A stretch of DNA of 64,000 nt from NCBI GenBank assembly GCA_934444645.1, contig CAKSCV010000011.1, positions 14,828 to 78,827 on the forward strand, given 5' to 3'. The notes under the pieces are model-generated. The model saw only the letters and a list, made by a program, of their open reading frames with translations. It was not told the DNA's origin and made no database searches. Position numbers and translations under genes: made by a program. The stretch's first letter is position 1; the number at the start of each line of letters is the position of its first letter. The DNA comes from an uncultured Eubacteriales bacterium (GTDB taxonomy: Bacteria > Bacillota > Clostridia > Oscillospirales > CAG-382). Shown here piece after piece: positions 25,665 to 34,112 of the stretch.

Positions 25665-28600
25665 ATGAAACATACGTATTTTCTCAAAACGCTGTGTGTC
25701 CTTTTTGCGCTTTGTTTTGCTTTTGGCGGAACGGCTTTTTCGGCGCCGATCGAAAACAGCGCAAGCACGCAGGCAGCAGCCGAAAAAGCCGGTGTTTTGC
25801 CGGGCCTGAATATGCTCACCGGCACCGACAAGCCCTATGGCTTTGAAACGGCGGAAGAAGCAGACGCTTTTGCAGGCGTTCTCACGGCAAACTGCATGAA
25901 CGGTACGGCAGCTGTTGCCGACAATCCGGCAAAGGATGCCGTCAACGGGTCGAACAAGGTACTGCATATGACATCGACCTTGCCGGATAAAAACGATGCA
26001 TATCCGTCGCTTGTATATTCACTCCCTCAAAAAAGCGAAGCCGAAAGACCGGTTTATGTAAGCTTTATGTATAAAAAGACATATACGCCGGAGGCCGGCG
26101 AAGCCTGCCCGGACGCCGCTAACATTTGGGTGATGAAGGGCGGCAGCATTGCCGCAACGCCGGACGCGTATCTTGTTGACAAGCCATGGAAGCAGTTTTC
26201 TTCTTTGGTCGATTTCGCCAAGGCAACCATTCCCGGCACAAGCACCGTTGATCCGGCAGACGTGACGGATATCAGCCTCCAATGGAAAATTCTCAAATCT
26301 GCCGGCACAACGAACTATTGGCTGGATGAAGTGCTCTATATTCCGTCCTATAAAGCAACCTATTTTGCCAATGACGGCACGGAGGAGGTCATTGCGACCG
26401 AGTATTTTCTTTTTGATGAAAACGGACGTATTCGTTCGGATTATGCGGTCAATCAAGCTTACAACGCCAAACGCTTCGGTTATTTTTTCAAGGGGTGGGC
26501 AACAACGCCAAGCGGAGAAGCTGTAACGGCCGTTAACTTGCACCATGAGGACGTCGCGTTATATGCCGTTTGGGAAAAAGACCCGGAGCTCCCGGAACCG
26601 ACAACGTATCTGTGGGACTTTGAGGAGGCTTCTTCGCAGGTGTGGCTTGCGGCAAACGAAGGCTGTTCCGTCACGTACAAAAACGGAATGCTCCTTGCGA
26701 CAGCAGCCGAAAATGCCGATGACGCCTATCTGTATCATCCCGCTTTAAGTCTTGACACCAAATCACACCGTTATTTGATTGTCAAAGCGCGAAGCCGCGG
26801 CAATGTTGACAGCATTTTGTTCACGTTTACGACTTCGGATAATTCCGGAACCGAAGAAAGCAGAACCGTTGCTCTGCCGCTGGATACAAACGCCGACGTG
26901 TTCAGGGAATACTCTGTGTTTCTGTCCTCAAACGATTGTTGGACAGGAAGCTATCAGACCTGTATGCTTCGGCTTACCGGCAGCGGCACACTTGAAATCG
27001 AGGAAATCCGTTTAGCCACATTTTATGAAGCCTCTGCCGATGTTCCGGCAAGTGAGTACCATTATTCCGACGCTCAATACAAAGCCTGGGGCAACACCTC
27101 CAAAACCGTGAATCCGGACGGAACCGTAACCATTACCCGTGCCGGGGACAGCACCCAAGGCGCGTTGGATCTGACAGCTCCGACCAAACCGTTAAATACT
27201 GGCATTTACAACAAGCTTGTTATCAAGGCGAAAACAGGCTCTGTTATTCCCGGCTTTTGCGTTTATTATGCAACCTCTGCGCATCCCGGTTACAGCGGCG
27301 ACAAAACCGTGGACACGCAAACCCTCTCTGCTTCGGACAGCGAATATACGTATTTTGTTGCCGATATGAGCGAAGAACCTCTTTACGACGGCAACGCAGC
27401 GACCTTTATGATTGCTGCCAAAGGGATCGGCTCTGCGGTAATTGCAGACATTTTCCTTTGTGATAAAGTCGAGTTTTCGGAACAGAAAAAAATCGAAAAG
27501 CTCCGGTTATATACCACAGCAACCGAAATTACCGAAAACAACGGTCAGGTGACCGTTTACCCATATGTCCGCTATACTGACGGAAAAGAAATCACACACG
27601 CGGTCTTTGTGACCGACACCGTCAATGCCAAGCTTGACCATAACGAGGACGGTTCTCTTACCCTTACCGGCATGATGAACGGCTCCATAACCGTGACCGC
27701 GATGATTGACGGTGTTGAGGAGCCGCTTTCGGCAACCGTTGTCATATCCGGCCAGCCGGAACGCATGGCAGTCAATGATTACAAGCTGCTTATTTTCGGC
27801 AATTCCATCGCAAACCATGCGTCTGCGCCGAGTATCGGCTGGAATCGTGACTGCGGCATGGCGGCGACCTCTCCCGAAAAAGACTATGTTCACCGTTTGC
27901 AGTTCTGTATGAACGAAAAATTCGGCGCCATGAGCACCTCCGTGGAGTTCGGCACCTCCATTGCCGCCTTTGAACGCGCGATTCCGAAGAATGACATCAC
28001 CAAAGACTATATGGATATGATTCCGGTATATGTCAAAGATGTAACAACCGCCAAGCCGGACATTATTTCCATTCAGATGGGCGAAAACGTGAGCTCCGGT
28101 CCGACGGCGGAAACGTATAAGCACGCAGTCAAATGCTTGGTGAATGCTTTTCGTCAAGCCGCTCCGAATGCCGTTATCGTTGTGAGCACGCCTTTTTGGG
28201 GCGGCTATGAGAAAGTCGTCGGTATGACCGAGGCTGCCGGTGAGCTGAATGTCGGTCTGGCACTCGTTCACACCTTGAATTCTCGTGAAAACATGGCATG
28301 GGACGACGTTTCCCTTAAAGACGCCATCGACGGCGTAAAGAACCATCCGGGCGACCTCGGTATGGACAGAATCGCCAAATTGATTTTCGATCAGGTGAAT
28401 ATTCGCCTTACACGCAACGACAGAACACACTATACGATGGTTTTGCAAGGGGTGGAATTTGCCGAAGATACCGTAACGGAAATCACAGAGGCTGACGCGT
28501 CGGTACAGCTTTCCGCAAACGTTATTCCGGCAACCGCTCCGCAGGCGGTGACCTGGTCGGTAAGCGACAAGAATCTTGCGACCATTACCGCTGACGGCGT

Positions 28601-29825
28601 TCTCACCGCAAAGAATGACGGCGTTGTTACGGTTACCGTTACCTCGAAATACAATGCTTCTCTGAGCGCTTCGATCGACATTACCATTTCCGGTCAGACG
28701 ACTCCGTGCACCGTAACCTATGATAAGAACACGGAGGATACCGTTACCGAGCTTCCCGAACCGAACAGATTTGCCAAGAACACCTTTGTCTTTGACGACG
28801 GTTATCCGGTTCGTGAGACCTACAAGTTCTTAGGCTGGGCACTCACGCCGGCCGGCGAACCGGTAAAAGCGATTGAAATTACCGGCGACGTCACGGTCTA
28901 TGCACAGTGGGAAATCGCCAAGAGCTGGTCGTTCGATACCGACGGCTACAAGGAAAACTTCACGATTGACAACGGCTTTAACCAGTACGTTCTCGACGGC
29001 AAGTTCATGTCGATTGCAACCGATACCAACGTAGCTACCGGTGAAGTGCTGAAGGTCAACTCGCCGAAGCTGAACCTCAACGCCTCCGATTATTACGCAC
29101 TTATCATCACCATGCAGAACACCGAAATCGCGACAGACACGGTTCTTGACATGACCATTCATACAACCGGCGGCGATGTGAAATTCCGGGAAAAAGTCGT
29201 TACCCGCGACTATACCACCTATTGCTTCAAATTAAGCAAGGTTTCCGGAACGATTACCGGCTTTGAATTCACGCCGACCAATGTGGACTGCACCATCAAC
29301 CTTGATGAGATTGCCTTCGTAACACAACCGTTTATCGCATACGATTCTTCCGCTTCGATTCGTGCAGCCGCGCCTATCGGTGTTCGCTTCCGCGCCGGAA
29401 TTGCCAACAAGCTGCTTGTTTCATCGGTACGGAAAGACGGCTTTGCCGTAAAAGAGTACGGTTTTCTTGTTTCGGTCGGCAGTCGCATAAACGCGTCGGA
29501 AAGCCTCACTCTGGAGGCGGTCAAAGATGGCAATGCCGTCAAAGGCGTTGCTTACGATGAAAAAACCAATATCCTTTACAGCACGACGGAGGACGCACGG
29601 ATCATCGCAGCAGTGCTTTTGGGTGTGCCGGATACCAAGGACGCATATACCATGGATCTTTTCGTCCGCTCATATGTCGTTCTTTCAAACGGTATAGTCC
29701 TCTATGGTCAGCCTGTTACAGACACCATGTATGATATTGCCCTGCGCGTCATGGAAACAATGACCGGCAAAGAGCCGTATGCAGCGTTTATCTATCATAT
29801 AATCGAAATTTCCGAACTGACTTAG
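25665..29825 (+). CDS. Giant secreted protein with SGNH esterase, BIG2 and InlB repeats
   Basis: A 1386-aa exported protein. Order: signal peptide (1-28), sandwich module (45-220), InlB-type repeat (FKGWATTPSGEA ... LYAVWE, 225-305), two or three further sandwich modules to about 690. An SGNH hydrolase domain follows (698-918; nucleophile in FGNSIA, third block QMGENVS, final NHPGDLGMDR with the catalytic His). Then come a BIG2 domain (930-1011), another InlB repeat (FLGWALTPAGEP, about 1015-1085), a sandwich module (1085-1220) and a C-terminal domain shared with the 724-aa protein. SGNH enzymes commonly remove O-acetyl groups from sugars. With the sialidase-like and NanQ-like genes, sialate O-acetyl esterase is a candidate, by inference. 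A terminator follows at 29872. Confidence 0.82.
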   Translation: MKHTYFLKTLCVLFALCFAFGGTAFSAPIENSASTQAAAEKAGVLPGLNMLTGTDKPYGFETAEEADAFAGVLTANCMNGTAAVADNPAKDAVNGSNKVLHMTSTLPDKNDAYPSLVYSLPQKSEAERPVYVSFMYKKTYTPEAGEACPDAANIWVMKGGSIAATPDAYLVDKPWKQFSSLVDFAKATIPGTSTVDPADVTDISLQWKILKSAGTTNYWLDEVLYIPSYKATYFANDGTEEVIATEYFLFDENGRIRSDYAVNQAYNAKRFGYFFKGWATTPSGEAVTAVNLHHEDVALYAVWEKDPELPEPTTYLWDFEEASSQVWLAANEGCSVTYKNGMLLATAAENADDAYLYHPALSLDTKSHRYLIVKARSRGNVDSILFTFTTSDNSGTEESRTVALPLDTNADVFREYSVFLSSNDCWTGSYQTCMLRLTGSGTLEIEEIRLATFYEASADVPASEYHYSDAQYKAWGNTSKTVNPDGTVTITRAGDSTQGALDLTAPTKPLNTGIYNKLVIKAKTGSVIPGFCVYYATSAHPGYSGDKTVDTQTLSASDSEYTYFVADMSEEPLYDGNAATFMIAAKGIGSAVIADIFLCDKVEFSEQKKIEKLRLYTTATEITENNGQVTVYPYVRYTDGKEITHAVFVTDTVNAKLDHNEDGSLTLTGMMNGSITVTAMIDGVEEPLSATVVISGQPERMAVNDYKLLIFGNSIANHASAPSIGWNRDCGMAATSPEKDYVHRLQFCMNEKFGAMSTSVEFGTSIAAFERAIPKNDITKDYMDMIPVYVKDVTTAKPDIISIQMGENVSSGPTAETYKHAVKCLVNAFRQAAPNAVIVVSTPFWGGYEKVVGMTEAAGELNVGLALVHTLNSRENMAWDDVSLKDAIDGVKNHPGDLGMDRIAKLIFDQVNIRLTRNDRTHYTMVLQGVEFAEDTVTEITEADASVQLSANVIPATAPQAVTWSVSDKNLATITADGVLTAKNDGVVTVTVTSKYNASLSASIDITISGQTTPCTVTYDKNTEDTVTELPEPNRFAKNTFVFDDGYPVRETYKFLGWALTPAGEPVKAIEITGDVTVYAQWEIAKSWSFDTDGYKENFTIDNGFNQYVLDGKFMSIATDTNVATGEVLKVNSPKLNLNASDYYALIITMQNTEIATDTVLDMTIHTTGGDVKFREKVVTRDYTTYCFKLSKVSGTITGFEFTPTNVDCTINLDEIAFVTQPFIAYDSSASIRAAAPIGVRFRAGIANKLLVSSVRKDGFAVKEYGFLVSVGSRINASESLTLEAVKDGNAVKGVAYDEKTNILYSTTEDARIIAAVLLGVPDTKDAYTMDLFVRSYVVLSNGIVLYGQPVTDTMYDIALRVMETMTGKEPYAAFIYHIIEISELT

Positions 29826-29871
29826 AAAATTCCTTATAACCTGCACGGATTGCGTGCAAATTCTCCTTTTT

Positions 29872-29909
29872 CACACGTCCTTGAAGAGCTTTTGAGGACG
29901 TGTGTTTTT
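29872..29909 (+). terminator. Terminator closing the glycan-type locus
   Basis: The stem cacacgtcc/ggacgtgtg is followed by five T residues, 47 bases after the stop at 29825. Confidence 0.8.
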
Positions 29910-30066
29910 GTGATAAAGAAAAATCAGCGGATATTTTATGGGACATTATGTCACCTCCTATTGCAAAATCGTCGGAGGTATGGTAAAATATTCTTGCCGA
30001 AAAATTCTGTTTGACTTTTCGGTTCTTTCGTGGAAGCGATAACCTGCAAGATAAAGGGTGAGAACA

Positions 30067-30909
30067 ATGTCTTTTAGTAAAACCATTCAAATGTACATAT
30101 TTGACGGGAACCCCAATGGGCGAATTATGTGTGAGCTTTCAAACTGGAATGGCCGCGTATATAAAATTTCAAGAAATGAGCTTGCTGAATTTTCTCAGAG
30201 AGAGGATTCGGAAAACACGGGTGTTTATTTTTTGTTCGGAAAAAACGAAGAAAACTGTGACACCGTTTACGTCGGAGAAGCGGAAAGAATGTTTTCAAGG
30301 ATTAAGCAGCATTTAAGAGATTCCGAATATTGGAATGATTGCATTGCTGTTATCAGCAAAGATGATTTGCTCAATAAAGCACATGTAAAATATCTTGAAA
30401 ACAAATTTTATCTATTGGCACAAAACGCCGGAAGAGCCGTTATTATCAACAATACGATTCCCACCTGTTCTTCTATATCGGAATACGATGAAGCAATGCT
30501 GCAAGAGTTTATCAACAACGCAAAATTGCTTGTAAACACACTTGGATTTAAAGTGTTTGATACAATTGAGGATACAGCCGTAAAACATAATGATACGGAA
30601 CAGTATTTTTTCATAAAGGCAGCACGAGGAGCAGATGCTAGGGGTGTGGTTGTATCCGACGGGTTTGCCGTAATGCAAGGTTCAATTATTGCATCTTCTA
30701 CAGTTCAAAGCATGTCAGAAAGTCTCAAAAAGCTGCGGAGTTCTTTGATTGAAAAAGGAATTATCGATGAAACTTTTAAGTTTACACGGGACTATATTTT
30801 TACAAGTCCCTCTCTTGCAGCAACGATTGTTATGGGGCGTAATGCAAACGGCCGCACAGAATGGAAAAACGAGGAACACAAATCCATAAGAGATATAGAA
30901 GAATCCTAA
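30067..30909 (+). CDS. GIY-YIG nuclease family protein with DUF4357-like C-terminus
   Basis: A 280-aa protein. The GIY-YIG fold is seen as GVYFLFGKNEEN followed by VYVGEAERMFSRIKQH (about residues 55-85). It has the Arg and the later Glu in YLENKFYLLA. The C-terminal ~110 residues (FFIKAARGADARGVVVSDGFAVMQGS ... IFTSPSLAATIVMGRNANGRTEWK) match the DUF4357 module, often attached to GIY-YIG proteins and to restriction-type methylases. Such proteins are stand-alone in many genomes, and a defence or repair role is suspected. An upstream GTG at 30058 lies in the Shine-Dalgarno sequence, so ATG 30067 is preferred. It is a single-gene unit with terminators on both sides. Confidence 0.82.
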   Translation: MSFSKTIQMYIFDGNPNGRIMCELSNWNGRVYKISRNELAEFSQREDSENTGVYFLFGKNEENCDTVYVGEAERMFSRIKQHLRDSEYWNDCIAVISKDDLLNKAHVKYLENKFYLLAQNAGRAVIINNTIPTCSSISEYDEAMLQEFINNAKLLVNTLGFKVFDTIEDTAVKHNDTEQYFFIKAARGADARGVVVSDGFAVMQGSIIASSTVQSMSESLKKLRSSLIEKGIIDETFKFTRDYIFTSPSLAATIVMGRNANGRTEWKNEEHKSIRDIEES

Positions 30910-30917
30910 AAAAGAAA

Positions 30918-30953
30918 CAAGAGCTAACTGAAAATCAAATCAGTTAGCTCTTG
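30918..30953 (+). terminator. Terminator after the GIY-YIG gene
   Basis: A perfect 13-bp stem, caagagctaactg/cagttagctcttg, then ctttta. The following 30961-31182 holds no gene that I can support. Confidence 0.75.
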
Positions 30954-31182
30954 CTTTTATAACAATGTTGCCGATTCGTTGCCGCAACTTCGCCTAATCG
31001 GGACTTTTACGGGTTTACAGCCGGGAAAGTATCTCTTTGCAATCATTCCCACTCGCTCCCCGAAACCGTGACATAAACGATTTTGTATAGATGGTTTAGC
31101 TTCGATTATCAGGATTATTCAGATTATCCAAGAATTACGGTGTATCATATTCCTGTTGTCATTTAGTTGTCACACAAAAGTT

Positions 31183-31518
31183 TTAATTTCCTGTCACGTT
31201 GTTTTTGTAGTCCTCGCCCCAGTTCCACATAACGTCAAGTATCGGTTTGAGGCTTTGTCCTAATTCCGTCAGAGAATATTCCACTTTCGGCGGAACTTCG
31301 GCATATACCTCTCTGTGCACAAGTCCGTTTGCTTCCATATCACGAAGCTGTGCGGTCAATACCTTTTGCGATACCGTGCCGATGGATTTTTTCAGCTCGC
31401 CAAAACGCTTTGTTCCCGGCATCAAATCTCTCAATATCAGAACCTTCCATTTGTCGCCAATCAATGTCAAGGTGGTTTCCACAGGACAAGCCGGAAGTTC
31501 TTTTGTTTTCTCGTTCAT
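31183..31518 (-). CDS. HxlR-family transcriptional regulator
   Basis: A 111-aa winged helix protein of the usual length. Family marks are the N-terminal Cys (PACPVETTLTLIGDKWKVLIL), the block LRDLMPGTKRFGELKKSI, and the wing EVPPKVEYSLTELGQSL. HxlR proteins with this Cys often sense electrophiles, aldehydes or redox state and act on divergent targets. GGCGGAGGCAGC precedes the ATG. It is divergent from the SnoaL-like gene with a 299-bp gap that holds promoters in both directions and a repeated TAGTATCT, so the SnoaL-like gene is the probable target. Confidence 0.92.
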   Translation of the reverse strand: MNEKTKELPACPVETTLTLIGDKWKVLILRDLMPGTKRFGELKKSIGTVSQKVLTAQLRDMEANGLVHREVYAEVPPKVEYSLTELGQSLKPILDVMWNWGEDYKNNVTGN

Positions 31519-31533
31519 ATGCTGCCTCCGCCA

Positions 31534-31541
31534 TAGTATCT
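31534..31541. promoter_or_regulatory. TAGTATCT motif near the HxlR start (candidate operator)
   Basis: TAGTATCT at 31534-31541 recurs exactly at 31685-31692, upstream of the SnoaL-like promoter. The first lies just after the predicted HxlR transcription start, a good position for autorepression. Confidence 0.4.
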
Positions 31542-31560
31542 AATTATTGTTTACAGTATA

Positions 31561-31590
31561 ATTGTACCATACCGCCCTGTTTACCGTCAA
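31561..31590 (-). promoter_or_regulatory. Promoter of the HxlR gene
   Basis: On the minus strand: TTGACG, 18-base spacer, TACAAT, about 45 bases ahead of the start codon. Confidence 0.55.
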
Positions 31591-31684
31591 GTGCAACATA
31601 AAAAATCTTAAAAATTTTTTTCAGCGTTTAAAACTCCGAAAACCCTGGTGTTTACGCATTAGTTTCTGTTCGGTAACCGCCTAA

Positions 31685-31709
31685 TAGTATCTTTCGGGTA
31701 ACTACGGCA
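31685..31709. promoter_or_regulatory. Second TAGTATCT motif (candidate HxlR operator)
   Basis: TAGTATCTTTCGGGTAACTA begins here, about 16 bases before the -35 box of the SnoaL-like gene. TAGTATC and GGTAACTA form an imperfect inverted pair of the type seen at HxlR targets. Confidence 0.4.
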
Positions 31710-31724
31710 CAATATTGTGCTTAC

Positions 31725-31753
31725 TTTACAAGTGATGCCTACGCAGATATAAT
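31725..31753 (+). promoter_or_regulatory. Promoter of the SnoaL-like gene
   Basis: TTTACA, 17-base spacer, TATAAT: a strong sigma-A-like match 65 bases ahead of the ATG. Confidence 0.75.
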
Positions 31754-31817
31754 AAAGTCATGAGCTGCGAAGAACGGCCGTTTTGCAACTCAAAGCACAG
31801 ACAAGGAGAAATCCAAA

Positions 31818-32651
31818 ATGAACATTTTCAAGAAAATCTTTGGTAATAACCAAAATGACAAGAAAGAGGTAATTACAATGACAAACACAGAAAAAGCTCT
31901 TGCACTTATTAACACTTTTGCCACAGGCGATACAGAAAAGGCTTCCGAGCTTCTTGCAGAAAATTACATTCAGCACAATCTCGCATACGGCACAGGCAGG
32001 GATGCTTTTGTAGGCTCTGTTTCCTACCTTGCTTCAGCTCCCGTAAAAACAACTGTAAACAACATTCGTGCTTTCGAGGACGGCGACAAGGTGTTCTTGC
32101 AGACGGTCTACAACTTTGCAGGTGCGGGCGAGCAGGTTGCCTTTGACATTTTCCGCTTTGACGAAAACGGAAAAATTGCAGAACACTGGGACAACCTTGC
32201 AAACAAGGCAGAGCCGAACCCGTCAGGTCACACGCAAACAGACGGCACTATGGAAATCAATGACCTTGATAAGACAGAGGCAAACCGTGAGCTCATAAAG
32301 AAGTTCCTTTATGATGTAATGCAAGGCAATCGTCCTGAAAAAACACCCGATTACTTTGACGGTGATACTTACATTCAGCACAACACAGGTATTGCAGATG
32401 GACTTTCGGGACTTGGCGCAGCACTTGAAGCACTCGGCAAGCAGGGCATCCGGATGATTTATACTACTGTTCATCAGGTGCTTGCACAGGGCAATTATGT
32501 GCTTGCAGTCAGCGAGGGAACTTTCGGCGGAACACCTACATCTTATTATGATTTGTGGAGAGTTGAAAACGGCAAAATTGCAGAACATTGGGATGTAATG
32601 GAGACTATTGCCGATAAATCTACTTGGCAGAATCAGAACGGAAAGTTCTAA
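31818..32651 (+). CDS. Tandem SnoaL/NTF2-like protein
   Basis: A 277-aa protein made of two SnoaL-like domains (about residues 22-130 and 152-270). Both carry the family ending DLWRVENGKIAEHWD (second) or DIFRFDENGKIAEHWD (first), plus a YIQHN motif. SnoaL-like proteins form cone-shaped pockets for small molecules, some with isomerase or cyclase activity. Close relatives in Bacillota are controlled by HxlR regulators, as is likely here. There is no signal peptide; the first 20 residues are basic and poorly conserved, and an internal ATG at 31878 (MTNTEKAL) could be a second start. AAGGAGAAATCC precedes 31818. Confidence 0.82.
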   Translation: MNIFKKIFGNNQNDKKEVITMTNTEKALALINTFATGDTEKASELLAENYIQHNLAYGTGRDAFVGSVSYLASAPVKTTVNNIRAFEDGDKVFLQTVYNFAGAGEQVAFDIFRFDENGKIAEHWDNLANKAEPNPSGHTQTDGTMEINDLDKTEANRELIKKFLYDVMQGNRPEKTPDYFDGDTYIQHNTGIADGLSGLGAALEALGKQGIRMIYTTVHQVLAQGNYVLAVSEGTFGGTPTSYYDLWRVENGKIAEHWDVMETIADKSTWQNQNGKF

Positions 32652-32658
32652 AGAGAGC

Positions 32659-32692
32659 GAAAGCCACGCAAGCTCTTTCTTGCGTGGCTTTC
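32659..32692 (+). terminator. Hairpin between the SnoaL-like and PNPOx-ferredoxin genes
   Basis: 14-bp stem gaaagccacgcaag/cttgcgtggctttc with no good T-run afterwards. It may be a leaky terminator that lowers expression of the next gene. Confidence 0.55.
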
Positions 32693-32713
32693 CGCCTTTG
32701 TACGGAGGTAATA

Positions 32714-33328
32714 ATGAATTATCTTAAATATCTTACAGAAGAAATACATTCAATTGTTATGGCAACTGTGGACGAGAACGGCTTGCCTGTAACGTGTGCC
32801 ATAGATATTATGGACTATGACGAAAACGGGCTGTACTTTCTTACCGCAAGGGGCAAGAAATTTTATGCTCGATTAAAGCGTGGCGAATATGTTTCTTTAA
32901 CGGGGATGAAAGGCACTGACACGCTTTCCTGCGTTGCAATTTCTGTCAGAGGAAAGGTTCGGGAAGTCGAAAGCGATTATCTGAACAGGTTGTTTGAGAA
33001 AAACAGCTATATGTACGAAATCTATCCCACAAAAGAGTCACGCACGGCTCTTACCGTGTTTAGAATTTATGACGGATACGGAGAATGGTTTGACCTTTCA
33101 AAAAAACCTATTGAGAGAGCTTCTTTTTCATTTGGAAACGGTATAAAAACAGTTGACGGTTATTATATAACAGATAAGTGTATCGGTTGTAGGAAATGTA
33201 TTGTAGTCTGTCCCCAGGGAGGTATTGATTTTACAAGCGGATACGCAAGAATTCTTCAAAGCAGCTGCCTGCACTGTGGGAATTGCTTTAATATTTGTCC
33301 CGAAAAAGCCATTGTCAAGAGAGGGTAA
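32714..33328 (+). CDS. PNPOx-like flavin-binding protein fused to a 2[4Fe-4S] ferredoxin
   Basis: A 204-aa protein. Residues 1-135 are a split-barrel flavin-binding domain of the pyridoxamine 5'-phosphate oxidase-like type (MATVDENGLPVTCAID ... LYFLTARGKKFYARL). The last ~55 residues hold two ferredoxin clusters, CIGCRKCIVVCP and CLHCGNCFNICP. Such fusions are common in anaerobes and are taken to pass electrons between an iron-sulphur relay and a flavin or a bound small molecule. The exact substrate is unknown. GGAGGTAATA precedes ATG 32714; a longer frame would run back over the hairpin. The macrodomain gene begins 4 bases after its stop. Confidence 0.85.
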   Translation: MNYLKYLTEEIHSIVMATVDENGLPVTCAIDIMDYDENGLYFLTARGKKFYARLKRGEYVSLTGMKGTDTLSCVAISVRGKVREVESDYLNRLFEKNSYMYEIYPTKESRTALTVFRIYDGYGEWFDLSKKPIERASFSFGNGIKTVDGYYITDKCIGCRKCIVVCPQGGIDFTSGYARILQSSCLHCGNCFNICPEKAIVKRG

Positions 33329-33332
33329 GTTT

Positions 33333-34112
33333 ATGACGCAAGATAAGAAAAGACAATACTTGATAACAGAGTTGTTGAAAGAACGACCCGAATGCGCAGA
33401 TATATTCATTCCAAACGACAAAACCGAACAGAAGAAATTGCTTCGTGCACTTTTTAATGTTCGTTTGCCTTTGCCGACAGGTGAGGAGTTTCTTAGGGTA
33501 CAGGACGACTATTTGCAAGAGGAAATTGCTCAAAAAGGCATAACAAGTATAGATGATTTAGAGCCGATTAAACCTGATATTTATTTGTGGCAGGGCGATA
33601 TTACGACGCTGAAGTGCGATGCCATCGTCAATGCGGCAAACTCCGGCATGACCGGCTGCTATATCCCCAACCACCGCTGCATTGACAACGCCATTCACAC
33701 CTTTGCGGGCGTGGAACTGCGGCTTGCCTGTGAAGAACGGATGGAACAGCAGGGCTATCCCGAACCCACCGGACAGGCAAAAATCACGCCTGCGTTCAAT
33801 CTGCCCTGCCGCTATGTGCTGCATACGGTCGGTCCGATCATCAGCGGGCGCGTGACGAAAGAAGAGGAAGAACTGCTGTCCTCCTGCTACCGCTCCTGTC
33901 TGGAGCTGGCAGAGGAACACAGTCTGGAAAGCGTGGCGTTCTGCTGTGTTTCCACGGGAGAATTTCATTTTCCCAATGAGCAGGCGGCAGAGATCGCCGT
34001 TGAAACCGTGAAACAGTTTATGAATAGAAAAACCAGTGTAAAGAAAGTGATCTTCAATGTTTTCAAGGATTTGGACAAAGCCATCTACGAAAAGCTGCTC
34101 CGAGCAGATTGA
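33333..34112 (+). CDS. Zinc-type macrodomain, protein-ADP-ribose hydrolase
   Basis: A 259-aa protein. After a helical N-terminal cap (1-~85) comes the macrodomain: DAIVNAANSGMTGCYIPNHR, then CIDNAIHTFAG, and later VLHTVGPI and CCVSTGEFHFPN. The GCYIPNHRC segment is the zinc-binding loop of the Zn-macro class. In bacteria that class is encoded next to SirTM and removes ADP-ribose from modified proteins. The next gene is indeed SirTM, overlapping this one by 56 bases. Base use changes inside the gene: up to about 33590 it is AT-rich like the preceding genes, and after that clearly more GC-rich, suggesting mosaic origin. GAGAGGGTAAGTTT precedes the start. Confidence 0.9.
   Translation: MTQDKKRQYLITELLKERPECADIFIPNDKTEQKKLLRALFNVRLPLPTGEEFLRVQDDYLQEEIAQKGITSIDDLEPIKPDIYLWQGDITTLKCDAIVNAANSGMTGCYIPNHRCIDNAIHTFAGVELRLACEERMEQQGYPEPTGQAKITPAFNLPCRYVLHTVGPIISGRVTKEEEELLSSCYRSCLELAEEHSLESVAFCCVSTGEFHFPNEQAAEIAVETVKQFMNRKTSVKKVIFNVFKDLDKAIYEKLLRAD

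Noticed and set aside
27507..28448. 313-codon minus-strand frame
   Set aside because: Antisense to the SGNH region of the 1386-aa protein; no start signal.
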